DNA from: Pelodera strongyloides
Taxonomy: Eukaryota; Nematoda; Chromadorea; Rhabditida; Rhabditidae
DNA length: 64,000 bases
Reading direction: 5' to 3'
Assembly (NCBI GenBank): GCA_036852015.1
Contig: JAANDG010000322.1
Location: 62,001 to 126,000, forward strand
Part shown: in pieces, positions 45,425-55,366 of the stretch
How the letters are laid out: each line of letters starts with the position of its first letter
How positions within the stretch are numbered: the first letter of the stretch is position 1
Position numbers and translations under genes: made by a program
Notes under the pieces: model-generated
What the model saw: only the letters and a program-made list of their open reading frames with translations
Told to the model about the DNA's origin: nothing
Database searches by the model: none

Positions 45425-46750
45425 AGTATGGGAATGCTTAATTCCATTTTCTATGTTTTGTCTTTGTGCCGTTAATCGTCGAAGGTTAAATGAAGTCAGT
45501 AACGGTATTTAGTTTCACCTCTGCTTTCTGGTGAATCTTAGTCGGTACATTTTCTTATCACTAAAACCATGAAAAGTGCACAGAGTGACTCATTTTCTGG
45601 TGATTGATAGCGATAGACCAGCGGCAACTTCGCCAAAGTAAAATATGTAAGAATTCAGTTGTCCACGATGCGTTTCAAAAGACCACCGCTATTCCGCTTT
45701 ATGCCCTATGAGTGGAACTTCTGTTCAGTAGTTCCAAGCACCGGTCAGCTCTAAGTTTCTGCTTTTTTCCGCTATTACTTCCCATAAATATTGTGGAATA
45801 CATACATATATCATTAAATGCGACCGACAGTTAATCAGAATAGTTCACTCAGTTTTTTTGCGTTATCTTTGAGCAAACATTCTCACCTTTTTTGTGCTCA
45901 TTTGATGTTTTTATTACAACATGTGAGGAGTCCGAATGACCAACGGATTTGTGTGACTATAAGTTATGAAAAATAAAAGAAATTATGGATGTGGGCATGG
46001 GCATGGAGAATAAAAAGAAAGGTTAAAAGAAAATTTATAGGACAGGAAAGGTTAATTATAGGTTAGATAAAGCAAGGCACAACGGATTAAAAGGTAAAAG
46101 GGTTTCATTGGCAAGTAGCAAGAAACTTTGAACTAGATGAACCGATAAGTTACATCATAATAATATTGTCGTTTTCGTAAAAAAAAACATCAACTGTACT
46201 CAAATAAAACGTAAAATTGCCGGCACAAAATGTCTGTCGTGTCCGCTGGCAGAGGGCAGTGGCCCATTGCGCGTTGTACACTAAAATGCGTTTGGACAGC
46301 CGTTCAGATAATACAACTACCATTGGACCAGATGCTGATTCTTAAAGCGGTATGCACGTGGTTTTGAAAGGTATGCTGGACAACAACTCTGTTATGTGTA
46401 TAATTATATGCCTGAATTGCAGTTCCGACGCAAAACGAAGCACAGGTTTTTGACTTACTTTTCACAAACCACACGAAATAACGGTTTTAATACTTACCAT
46501 GAGGTCAAATATTTATAGGTGTATTTCGCTACGTACAAGTGTTTAGCACCACAAAAAGCAAAAAGAAAACATAGTAGAAATAAAACTTTATTTGAAACAA
46601 TCAAACAAACACAATGCTTAAACTAATAAAGAGAAAGATCAGCAAAGACAGGTCCAAACAAGAGAATCAGCTATCCAAATGAGTCTTCCTTTTAAACAAG
46701 TGTCGAATTTATTAAAAAATTAGCAAAGAAAATATACGGATTATTTTGTT
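45425..46750. other. No gene recognised
   Basis: Holds partial MITE ends at about 45637-45702 and 46343-46400 and AT-rich sequence. No splice-bounded open frame found. Confidence 0.35.
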
Positions 46751-46751
46751 C

Positions 46752-46914
46752 CCGAAATGACGCATCGGGGACAACTGAATTCTTACGTATTTATGCTAAT
46801 TTGCTCGAATTTAGCTCGATTTTTTATTCTAATTTGTGTTAATTTGCATAGGCTGCATAAGGCTGCAGGTGTACCCGATGTGTTTTTTAAAAACCGGCCG
46901 GTATTTCGCTTTAA
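46752..46914. mobile_element. AAGCGAAATACCGGCCGG-family MITE, left end truncated
   Basis: The interior CTGAATTCTTACGTATTTATG and the right end ACCGGCCGGTATTTCGCTTTAAA are intact. The left end begins inside the element at CGCATCGGGGACAAC. Confidence 0.8.
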
Positions 46915-47718
46915 AGGAAAGGGTCGGATAAATTCGTCATTTTTGTTCTTTTATCATTAAAGGAGGAGGCGCACCATTAGTAACTCCTTTCCTGTTCGAC
47001 TCCTCTCATTTTATCGAAAGAACATGGTAAATAATCGCCAAAACATGCATAATAAAGCACAACAATACACTTTGAAGGAAATATTTAAGTTAATTGACGA
47101 AACTTGCGCGATACATTTGCTGCCGTAATAAATGTTATGTTATGTTATGTTAAAGAACGGATGATAAAATAAAGGTACCGTATGATTTTAAGCACCCGCA
47201 AACTACCGTATGATTTTAAGCACCCGCAAAAAGTAAACTTGCCGGCAGCGTGCCGGCAGTAAAGACACGTGCCTTTCTTTCGCACTACAAAGTACATCGG
47301 CGGTTCGAGCGTATTATCCTTCGGCAAAATGTTAGCCCGTTATTTACACGGAGGCAGTTTTTGGCTGCGTTTTAGTATCCACCAATGTTTTTCAGTTTTT
47401 CTGTAACTGGGACCGTATTTTTCTTTATCTCTTCCAATATTTAATGATAATCGAATTAAAATGACGAATTTATTGTTACTGCGGCCCTTTAATTTTTTAG
47501 GCTTTTCATTTTTACAATATTAACACACTGTTCTGTGAAAGCAACACGTTCTTCGTTAGCCACAAGTGGTACTGGAGGTGATTACACGCACAACCGTTTT
47601 ATCATCTAAATTGAGTTACTTACATGTATAATAAGCAAAAATAATGTCCAACAATATGTGGCATTCGGCCAACTGATTTATAATACATACATAATGCTAT
47701 TCACATTGATTTTACTCT

Positions 47719-48073
47719 TAAAGGGATAGGTTCACCTCGAATTTCACCTTTTTTTATAATTTATGTTGACAGCCATGGTATGTGGGAAATAGCGCAGCCA
47801 GGCTGGAGACGCTAGAAAATACAGGGCCTTTTATCATCCTCTGTCTATCTCAACAATATCTGCACCTCCAGCCCGGCTGCGCTAATTCCCACATACCATG
47901 GCTGCGGTACTCCAATTGTTTTATAGATTCGAGGTTAGCTTTTTTTGAGCAAGCTCTCCTACTACGGGGAGCAAAGGAAATTTACTGCAATTTTCGCATT
48001 TTGACCGTCATAGGTCATACTATCAACATAAATTATAAAAAAGGTGCAATTCGAGATGGACCTATCCCTTTAA
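47719..48073. mobile_element. Palindromic MITE, GGGATAGGTTCACCTCG family, full copy
   Basis: The ends TTAAAGGGATAGGTTCACCTCG and CGAGATGGACCTATCCCTTTAA enclose a two-part structure. An inner hairpin of CCATGGTATGTGGGAAATAGCGCAG type is followed by a single-stranded segment up to TTATGTTGA inverted repeats. A nearly identical core lies at 52454-52770 in the opposite orientation. The 110-codon frame across it has no codon-level support. Confidence 0.88.
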
Positions 48074-48199
48074 TGCGGTACAACAGCCAGCTTTTGAAAC
48101 GTATGACCATATAGTGGTCACTGTATTCCCATGTGTTACATTCCTATGTAAATTGTTCAACGTCGTACGTTTCAAAAACCGGCCGTTATATCGCTTGAT
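48070..48199. mobile_element. Short GCGGTACAAC-type palindrome
   Basis: TTAATGCGGTACAACAGCC on the left, AAACCGGCCGTTATATCGCTT on the right. Its left TTAA is the same TTAA that ends the preceding element. Confidence 0.7.
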
Positions 48200-48547
48200 G
48201 TAAATAAATTATCGTTCAACATGTTATTTTTTATTATATTGAACCCGCAAACGAGCAAACCTCTTCCACTAAGAGATGGCAGCTTGAAAAGGGATCCGAC
48301 ATAGGTTTTATACGGTTTATACAAGATAAGTGTGAGTAGAGATGATATTGGGCTGTGAAGGCCAAACAGCAACAGGTAGAAGTGGCCGGATACGAGAGGG
48401 ATAAATAAAAAGAGAAATAATAATTTAATCACCATAATTTATGTTATGGTGCCCTGAGTAAGTAACCCAGTACGAAGCAAAACGTTTGCTTACTTAGTTA
48501 TATTCATATGTATTAACTTTGGATTGGTATCGTGCGGTGGTAAATAG

Positions 48548-48957
48548 TTAAGGGTCACGGTCAGACCCATTTTATGTACCCCCTATTTTTGATGACTCCA
48601 TCGGATTCTCCATTTCAAATATAGTCGGCTGAATTTTTTCCAATTTTCATTCGCAATATTCACGCAGTTTTCAGCAATTTACCATGGCCAGTCATACACA
48701 ACGATCAATAGCCGCCCACTCACGCTGATTGACCAATAAGCAATTGCCACGCCCAATATAGCATATTGGCCAATCAGCGCGAAGGGGCGTGACAACTGCG
48801 ATTGATAGTTTTATATGCCTGGCCATAGTACATTGCTGAGAACTGCGTGAATATAGCGACTGAAAATTGGAAAACAATTCAGTAAACGATATTTGAAACG
48901 GAGAATCCGATAGAGTCATCCACAAAGGGGATACCTGAAATGGGCCTGAACCTTTAA
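48548..48957. mobile_element. GTCAGGCCCATTTCA-family MITE, copy 2
   Basis: TTAAGGGTCACGGTCAGACC at the left, GGGCCTGAACCTTTAA at the right. Interior CACGCCCA/GGGCGTG pairs as in 22588-23002. Confidence 0.85.
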
Positions 48958-48971
48958 AATCTCGTTTTTCA

Positions 48972-49354
48972 TTAAAGGGTCAGGCCCATTTCAGGTAACC
49001 CCTATTGTTGATGACTCTATCGGATTCTCCGTTTCAAATATAGTAGGCTGAATTTACTTTCCAATTTTCATTGCGTATTCACGTAGAGTTTTGCAATTTA
49101 CCGTGGCCAATACACAGCTATCAATCACAGTTGTCACGCCCATACACGCTCCTTGGCAAATACAATTGCCACGCCCAATATAACATATTGGCCAACCAGA
49201 GTAAATGGGCGTGACAGCTGCGATTGGCCATGGTAAAATGCGTGAATGTTGCGCATAAAGTTTGGAAAAAAAATGCTTCCTAACATATTTGATACGGAGA
49301 ATCAGATAGAGTAATAAAAAACAGGAGTTAACTGAAATGGGCCTGACCCTTTAA
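48972..49354. mobile_element. GTCAGGCCCATTTCA-family MITE, copy 3
   Basis: Second copy of the family beginning 15 bp after the previous one. Ends TTAAAGGGTCAGGCCCATTT and AAATGGGCCTGACCCTTTAA. Confidence 0.87.
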
Positions 49355-49689
49355 CAATAAGCGAATGTACGAAGGAAACATGTGCGTTTCTCTCGGTGTG
49401 CGGGAAACAAGCTGTTTATTAAAGGGAATATGTAGGCACTCAAAATGAGCAAAAAAAAACGTGAAACTAGCGTTTCCATACCAGACGTTAATTTAAATAG
49501 GCGACTGAATATGTAAATACGAATTTGCATATCCTGCAGCTTGAATGCCGATATAAGTTGAAATTTGCTCCATCAGACCCAAATTTATGCCACGGGTCTG
49601 ATTAACGCGTTTACTATGGAAAAGGCGAACTTTGTAATTCATTTTCTTTTAAGTGGGTAATTGTAGACAACTATTGTTATTGTTTCCTT

Positions 49690-52450
49690 AATGGGAAACA
49701 CGCATTCTATTAATATAGCTTAACTTCAAAAAGGGCCTACACCTTACCTTGAATACCTTGAAGACCGTTATATCAGCTGTTGGCTCGCCAACAGCGCAGG
49801 TCGCAACTACGCCATGAAGACCTGCATCTTGCGATGCGATTCCATGCACGTCCAAATGATTTAACCATCGGGTCTGCCCATCTCGTTGGCGGTCGCCCTT
49901 GAGGACGCTTGTAATCGCGGGGACGCTATTCTGTGACCCGAGTGGTCCATCGATTGTCATTTCTACGAATGACATGACCAGCCCATCGATGTTTCGAGCT
50001 GTATATCCTATCAATTATATCATCTGCGCCGGACTTTTCCCGAAGTGTGACGTTTGACATACGATCACGGAGGCGCGTGCCTACCATTTTACGCTCCATG
50101 GCTCTCTGGGTGACAAGTAAGGATTCTTCGTCTTTCTTTGTCGTGCACCAAGTTTCTGAAGCATAGGTCATTGCTGGCAGCACATGCGTGCTAAACACCT
50201 TGGCTTTCACTTCTTTTGACAGCTTCACATTGGTGAGTACATCTCGTAGCTTCCAGAAAGCCTTCCACCCAGACTATTTACGACGAGAGAGTTCGGCGGT
50301 GAGGCTGTTGCTGGGGTTAACCTCGCGTCCAAGGTAGACATACTTCCCGACCTTTTCGAGCGTGCTGTTGCCAATACGTATATCTGCACCGATGTTTGGT
50401 CAATGATCGTTAGCCATCCACTGCGTCTTGCCTGCGTGGGCTTCAAGACCGATTAGCGGCGTTACTCGAATTAGTTCGTCTAGGTTTTTCTGCAGTGTAC
50501 ATGGGTCTTTGGCTATAAGAACAACATCTTCGGCAAACAGTAAGAACTAAGAACTGTAGTGTTTCGCCGTCAATGTCATATCCACCGGACATGTTGGCGT
50601 CTCTAAAGCACATTACAGAGAAGCAGAAAACAGAGTGGGTGAAATGACATCCCCTTGTTTGACTCCGCGTTCAACGGGCACCTTAACTGGCGTATGCAGG
50701 AGTTGGATGTCTGTGGCGCACTGGGTATACAGCTCGTCTATCATAGACACGTAGCTCTCTGGCATTGCGTGCTGTTTCAGAGCATTGAGGGACCGCCTGC
50801 TTCTCAACCGAATCGAACAAACAACACACAGAGCGGGATCTTGTACTCCCTAGACCGCTCGATAACTTGACACATAGTGTGAGTGTGGTCAATAGTCGAG
50901 TACCCGCCTCGAAAGCCTGCCTGCTCTCTTCTATTGCCTTATTCCAGCCACTTGCTGATTCGGTTCAAGATGACGCGAGAAAACAGTTTTGACAGCTGTG
51001 ACATCAACGCAATTGGACGATAGTTGTTTATGTCCTCTTTGCTTCCCTTCTTATGGATCAGGATGGTGTTACTACCTTTCTAGTCCTCAGGGACGATTTT
51101 CATTGAGAGGATATTGTCGAACAACTTGCAAACCGCGGATAAAGCGGACTTCGTACTTCAGGAGATCAATGGAAATGCCATCATTGCCAGGAGCCCTGTT
51201 ATTAGGCATTCTCTTCACAGCATGTTCAATCTCGCTCTCCATGAACTCCGGCACGTCCTCGTTCACTTCAATGCCTGATTTCGGAACAAGCTTCTTCGAA
51301 GCAAAGAGACCACAGTTGCCTCCTTATGCAAGGAATAGCGTTGGCGTGCTTTCTTTATGGATATAAGACGCTCGGCCGCTTCGAGAGCTTTAACCTAGTT
51401 AAATCTCTTATAGTCTGCTTCAACCATCTTTCGTAGGTCGCGACTGAGGCTCTGTACGTTTTGACCCTGATGTAGCCTTTTTCGTCTCTCACGTATCAAT
51501 TCAATGGTCTTCGACGTCAGTCTTTCTCTAGGATGAGCACAAATGACCGGCCTAGCCTCAGCTGATGCCCTCGCCAATTCCCGGCTCAGTTCGGAGTACG
51601 ACTGAGGTGAACCGTACATCGACCAGTCCACTTATTCATTATAGCATGGGCTAGACCCGGATCAACGTCTCCCCGCCTGGAGGTGCGCCTTCTGAACTTA
51701 ACAGAACCAAAGTTGATGATGGACTTGACCAAGCAGTGATCTGAACTTGAGCCGCACCAGCTTCTACCGACGATCTTACAGTCAACGACCCGATGGGCGT
51801 CGTTGCAAAGGACATAGTCCAGCTGTTTCTTGGCACCTACGGGCTCTGACGGGTCCAAAGTCTACGCTTTCGTTGTTCGAAAATGGTGTTCAACACGTAC
51901 ATGCACTGACTTTCCGCAAAATCTGCTAGCCGTTGACCACGGTCATTACGGGCGTCTGCAGCGTAGTGCCCAAAGTACGTCTCCCCATCGTCCCTTGGAC
52001 CGATGGACGCGTTGATGTCACCGACGATAAGCTTGACATGTGGACGACTGTTCGTCAGTTCTCGCTCAATGTCATCATAAAGCTCATCCACGACCTCGTT
52101 GTCATACTCGCTGGTGGGAGCGTACACGTTAACAACGGTGAATGTCACACGTTTCACTTCGCCATGAAGGACCGCCACACGCGGGCTGTCTGCTCTCATA
52201 TCGCTGACATATGGCAGGTATTCTGGGGGACTATGAAGCCCACACCGCCAGACCTCGACCTCTAATCTCTGGCTCCAATGAGCACACGGTGGCCACTGTG
52301 CCAGGTCTTGCACTTGCTCTCCTTGGACCACGTCTCTTGGATAGCAACGATGCCAGCGTACACATTATCGAGCTCGCCCGTCAACTGATCGACATCAGCG
52401 TCCTTGTGCGGCGTCCGGGCGTTAAACGTAGATATATGAAAATAGGAAAA
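49690..52450 (-). pseudogene. Decayed RTE-type LINE
   Basis: Pieces of one RTE-clade polyprotein in order on the minus strand but in different frames. Endonuclease: ISTFNARTPHKDADVDQL (near 52420), FTVVNVYAPTSEYDNEV and KLIVGDINASIGPRDD (52150-52000), then KKQLDYVLCNDAHRVVDC and SSDHCLVKS (51820-51720). Reverse transcriptase: VPVERGVKQGDVISPTLF (near 50650). C-terminal part: FSTHVLPAMTYASETW, TQRAMERKMVG and SSKHRWAGHVIRR (50200-49950), the last being highly typical of RTE elements. Several frameshifts and stops break it, so it is not functional. Higher G+C than its surroundings agrees with a separate origin. The 5' edge lies against a fold-back element at 52454. Confidence 0.88.
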
Positions 52451-52453
52451 AAC

Positions 52454-52770
52454 AAATTGCACCTTTTTTTATAATTTATGTTGATAGTATGACCTATAAC
52501 GGTCAAAATGCGAAAATTGCAGTAAATTTCCTTTGCTCCCCGTAGTAGGAGAGCTTGCTCAAAAAAAGCTAACCTCGAATCTATAAAACAATTGGAGTAC
52601 CGCAGCCATGGTATGTGGGAAATAGCGCAGCCGGGCTGGAGGTGCAGATATTGTTGAGATAGACAGAGGATGATAAAAGGCCCTGTATTTTCTAGCGTCT
52701 CCAGCCTGGCTGCGCTATTTCCCACATACCATGGCTATCAACATAAATTATAAAAAAAGGTGAAAAAACA
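52454..52770. mobile_element. Core of the GGGATAGGTTCACC-family palindrome, inverted relative to 47719
   Basis: Practically the same sequence as the interior of 47719-48073, read in the opposite direction, but lacking the outer 20 or so bases (TTAAAGGGATAGG...) at both ends. It is bracketed by the direct repeat GAAAAAACAA on both sides, which looks like a target-site duplication of 9-10 bp. Confidence 0.75.
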
Positions 52771-53174
52771 ACTGGGGTTCAGTTTCCGCGGCTGGTTGCA
52801 CCAGCCGGGTGATAAAAACGGTACTTGGGAAGGTTTCTTGGATCAGAGCTGGACACACATTCCGTAGTCAAAGATGGCCTATTTTCTGGAGCGCACTACT
52901 TCGGTAGACCAGAGCGGACTGGAGGGACCCATTCGGGTCCCTGAGGAACAGTCCTAGCTTTAACCTTTTTTTAAGGCAATCCGGTTTGGGTTTGTTGGGT
53001 ACCCTATTGGGCACAATTACCCACAATTCCACAATGTTATCGATTTTTTGGGGCTTGAGTTGTAACAGAAACCATAAATTGTCTAATACGCCCAAACCCG
53101 GCAAATTTATTACACGCTCAATGTATAGTATAGTGTGTCCGTGCACTGAGTGTGCTACCTATTTGTGTTACACA
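52771..53174. other. Unassigned segment, possible element remnant
   Basis: G+C-richer than its surroundings at first. Contains a perfect 7-bp hairpin GGGACCC-ATTC-GGGTCCC near 52923. No coding frame recognised. Confidence 0.3.
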
Positions 53175-53306
53175 AGTTTCAGTTACTTTTTTCGGCATAC
53201 GCAAAAGGTAAGCATTTATTAAATTTCAGGAAGCTGTTGTTCATAGGCAAGGTAAGCGTTTTTTGTTTGTTACTTTTCAGGAGAATGCTGTAGCAGTAAG
53301 GTAAGC
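53175..53306 (+). repeat. Tandem splice-signal-like units
   Basis: Alternating strings with exon/intron grammar: TTTCAG, 26 nt ending AAAAG, GTAAGC...AAATTTCAG (22 nt), a 22-nt block ending GCAAG, GTAAGC...CTTTTCAG (29 nt), a 20-nt block ending GTAAG, then GTAAGC. The would-be introns are far shorter than the usual nematode minimum of about 40 nt. Either it is a tandem repeat with a unit near 50 bp or a relic of an exon/intron duplication. Confidence 0.5.
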
Positions 53307-53570
53307 GTTTACTACCTTTTCATTTACACTTATAATAATATATATTATAACTTTCATTATTATAAACCATCTTTAATTGCCCTCTCTCCTATTTCCTTTC
53401 AAACTCTTAAAGCCATGGCCGTCGCACTGACGAGACCCCACCATGGTAAAACTCCTCGTATGCGACTGGGGTCGAAACGGGGTCCCATATTTCTGTTATG
53501 GGCCATATTACTTCTTTTATTATTCTTGCACTAGTATATATCTATTATAGTTTTTCTTTTATTACACTTT

Positions 53571-54147
53571 TTAAAGGGTGAAGTCCACCTCAGAAAACAA
53601 AAAAGTTATTAGTTTTATTAAATTTCCCGTGTCTGTATCTACCAGAATAACTAAAACAAATTTGACAGAAAATTATTTCCAACGAAATATAGAGCAAAAA
53701 ATAGCCCTCCAGTACCATTATTACGATAGGCGTCGATGTGGTGTGGTGCATGATAAACCGCGCTCTCGCTACCGTTGTTTGGGGACAATGAAAGGGCGGG
53801 ATTATGGATGTGCGTTTGTTGCTTTTTTAAAACCATGCATTTTATTTTTTTGCCAAGCTAAACAAAGCACAATTAATCGTATTGCGTTGTAGTTATTTTA
53901 GAACATTTTTTTTGTTTGTATTTTTTTTTTCGAAAAATTTTCAAACAATTTTTTCTTCTCAACCAACATGTAAAAGGATACCAGGCTACCGTAATCCGAG
54001 GTACTCAAGCTGGACCATTTTTTGCTCATATTTCGTTGGAAATAATGTTCTGTCAAATTTGTTTTAGTTATTCTGGTAGATACAGACACGGGGAATCTAA
54101 TAAATATAATAACTTTTTTGTTTTCTGAGGTGGGCCTCACCCTTTAA
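53571..54147. mobile_element. Palindromic MITE, GGGTGAAGTCCACCTCAG family
   Basis: TTAAAGGGTGAAGTCCACCTCAGAAAAC at the left is inverted at the right as GTTTTCTGAGGTGGGCCTCACCCTTTAA. The arms pair for about 130 bp (AACTAAAACAAATTTGACAG... against its complement near 54055). The 580-bp interior carries AT-rich and GC-rich parts without coding signature. Confidence 0.85.
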
Positions 54148-54333
54148 ACATTCATTCATCCATACGTGCGTATTATAAACACAAAATAACTGTTACCACA
54201 TAACCGTAGACACGACTTGCCTGTCAAGAATTGAGACGTCTCAGGGCTATAAAACATTATAACTCCGGCAGCAACGGGCAAACAAACAGTAGCCATCGGA
54301 GTAACAAACTGGAATTTTTTATAGGAAACTAGT

Positions 54334-54513
54334 TACAGTGAAATACCGGCCGGCTTTTCAAACGCATCGTGGACAGCTGAATTCTTACGTATTTATGCAA
54401 AGTTGCCCGAATTTGGTTCGGTTTTTTATTATAATTTATGTTCATGCATAGGCTGCATAAGAATGCTGGTGTACTCGATGTGTTACCAAAACCGGACATT
54501 ATTTTGCTTTAAA
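54334..54513. mobile_element. AAGCGAAATACCGGCCGG-family MITE, copy
   Basis: AGTGAAATACCGGCCGGCTT at the left and ACCGGACATTATTTTGCTTTAA at the right. The terminal base changes suggest an older copy. Confidence 0.8.
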
Positions 54514-54564
54514 ACTCGTCGGTTGGATGCTCGAAAGAGCAAACCTGTGAGGGTTGAGCATTAG

Positions 54565-54942
54565 TTAAAGGGACAGGCCCATCAAAGTAAATCTATATTT
54601 ACAAAACGTTCATAATATATATAAAGATTTTTATTACAGTATATACAAACTAATTTCACCTAAACTCACCCTTGGGAACTTTTGGACATAGTGACCATTT
54701 AAACTTCCCGATGGCCAATTTGCTCGGGAAGTCGATTTATCTCCGTTGGTTTTACCCAGCTACCAACTTTTACACCTTTTGTGGGGTGAGGGGGTTCCGG
54801 CCCGGGATCGAACCAGTGACCGGTGGCGTGGTGAGCAAGGGCCTTGCCACTTGACCACCCCCTCGCCCCTAATAAAGATGCTTTATATAAATTGTGAACA
54901 TTTCGTAAATATAGGTTTAGTTTGATGGGCCTGTCCCTTTAA
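54565..54942. mobile_element. GGGACAGGCCCATCAAAG-family MITE carrying a tRNA-like insertion
   Basis: The ends TTAAAGGGACAGGCCCATC and GATGGGCCTGTCCCTTTAA match 2903-3299, but most of the inner arms is replaced by about 190 bp (roughly 54680-54869) that includes a tRNA-like sequence on the minus strand. Confidence 0.85.
54788..54864 (-). repeat. tRNA-derived (SINE-like) sequence
   Basis: 77 nt on the minus strand. The ends GAGGGGG and CCCCCTC pair perfectly over 7 bp. An A-box-like TGGTCAAGTGGCAAGGC resembles Leu/Ser tRNAs and a B-box GGTTCGATCCC follows at the expected distance. The anticodon arm is not convincing, so this is tRNA-derived, not a gene. Confidence 0.6.
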
Positions 54943-55366
54943 CACAGTCTTTACAGTAATTGTCCCGAGACCCTCCTACAGACAAACTCTGCACAACTTT
55001 TCTCCCGTGCGCCGTGCCCTTCTAGCGTTGTTAGGCGCGAATAAATAGGATAGGGAGGAGAAATCACGTCTAACCTGTATAAGTAAAACTTTAATCCACT
55101 TCCACTGCATGTCCTGTGTCTTCTTACTGGAAAGCTTTCGTCGCGTCCACATAGTCCACCACGACGATCCGACGGCCACTAAGATCTTTTATTAATAATT
55201 ATAATAGGGGGCGGTTGGGAGAATTTGCCTCCATGTGTCGCTGATTCGTGTGATCCCTCTCTCTCTCCCAGTACTGCCGATGGAATGCGGTTTTGTTCCT
55301 GCAAGCCTCCTCAGTCTGCACAGACAAATTCAATGTAAATGACACTAATTATGTGTGAATACTTAC

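Noticed and set aside
47782..48114. Two nearly identical ~110-codon ORFs (also 52381-52725) as a conserved gene family
   Set aside because: Both are the same palindromic repeat read in one direction. Similarity is at DNA level over the whole hairpin, including non-coding parts.
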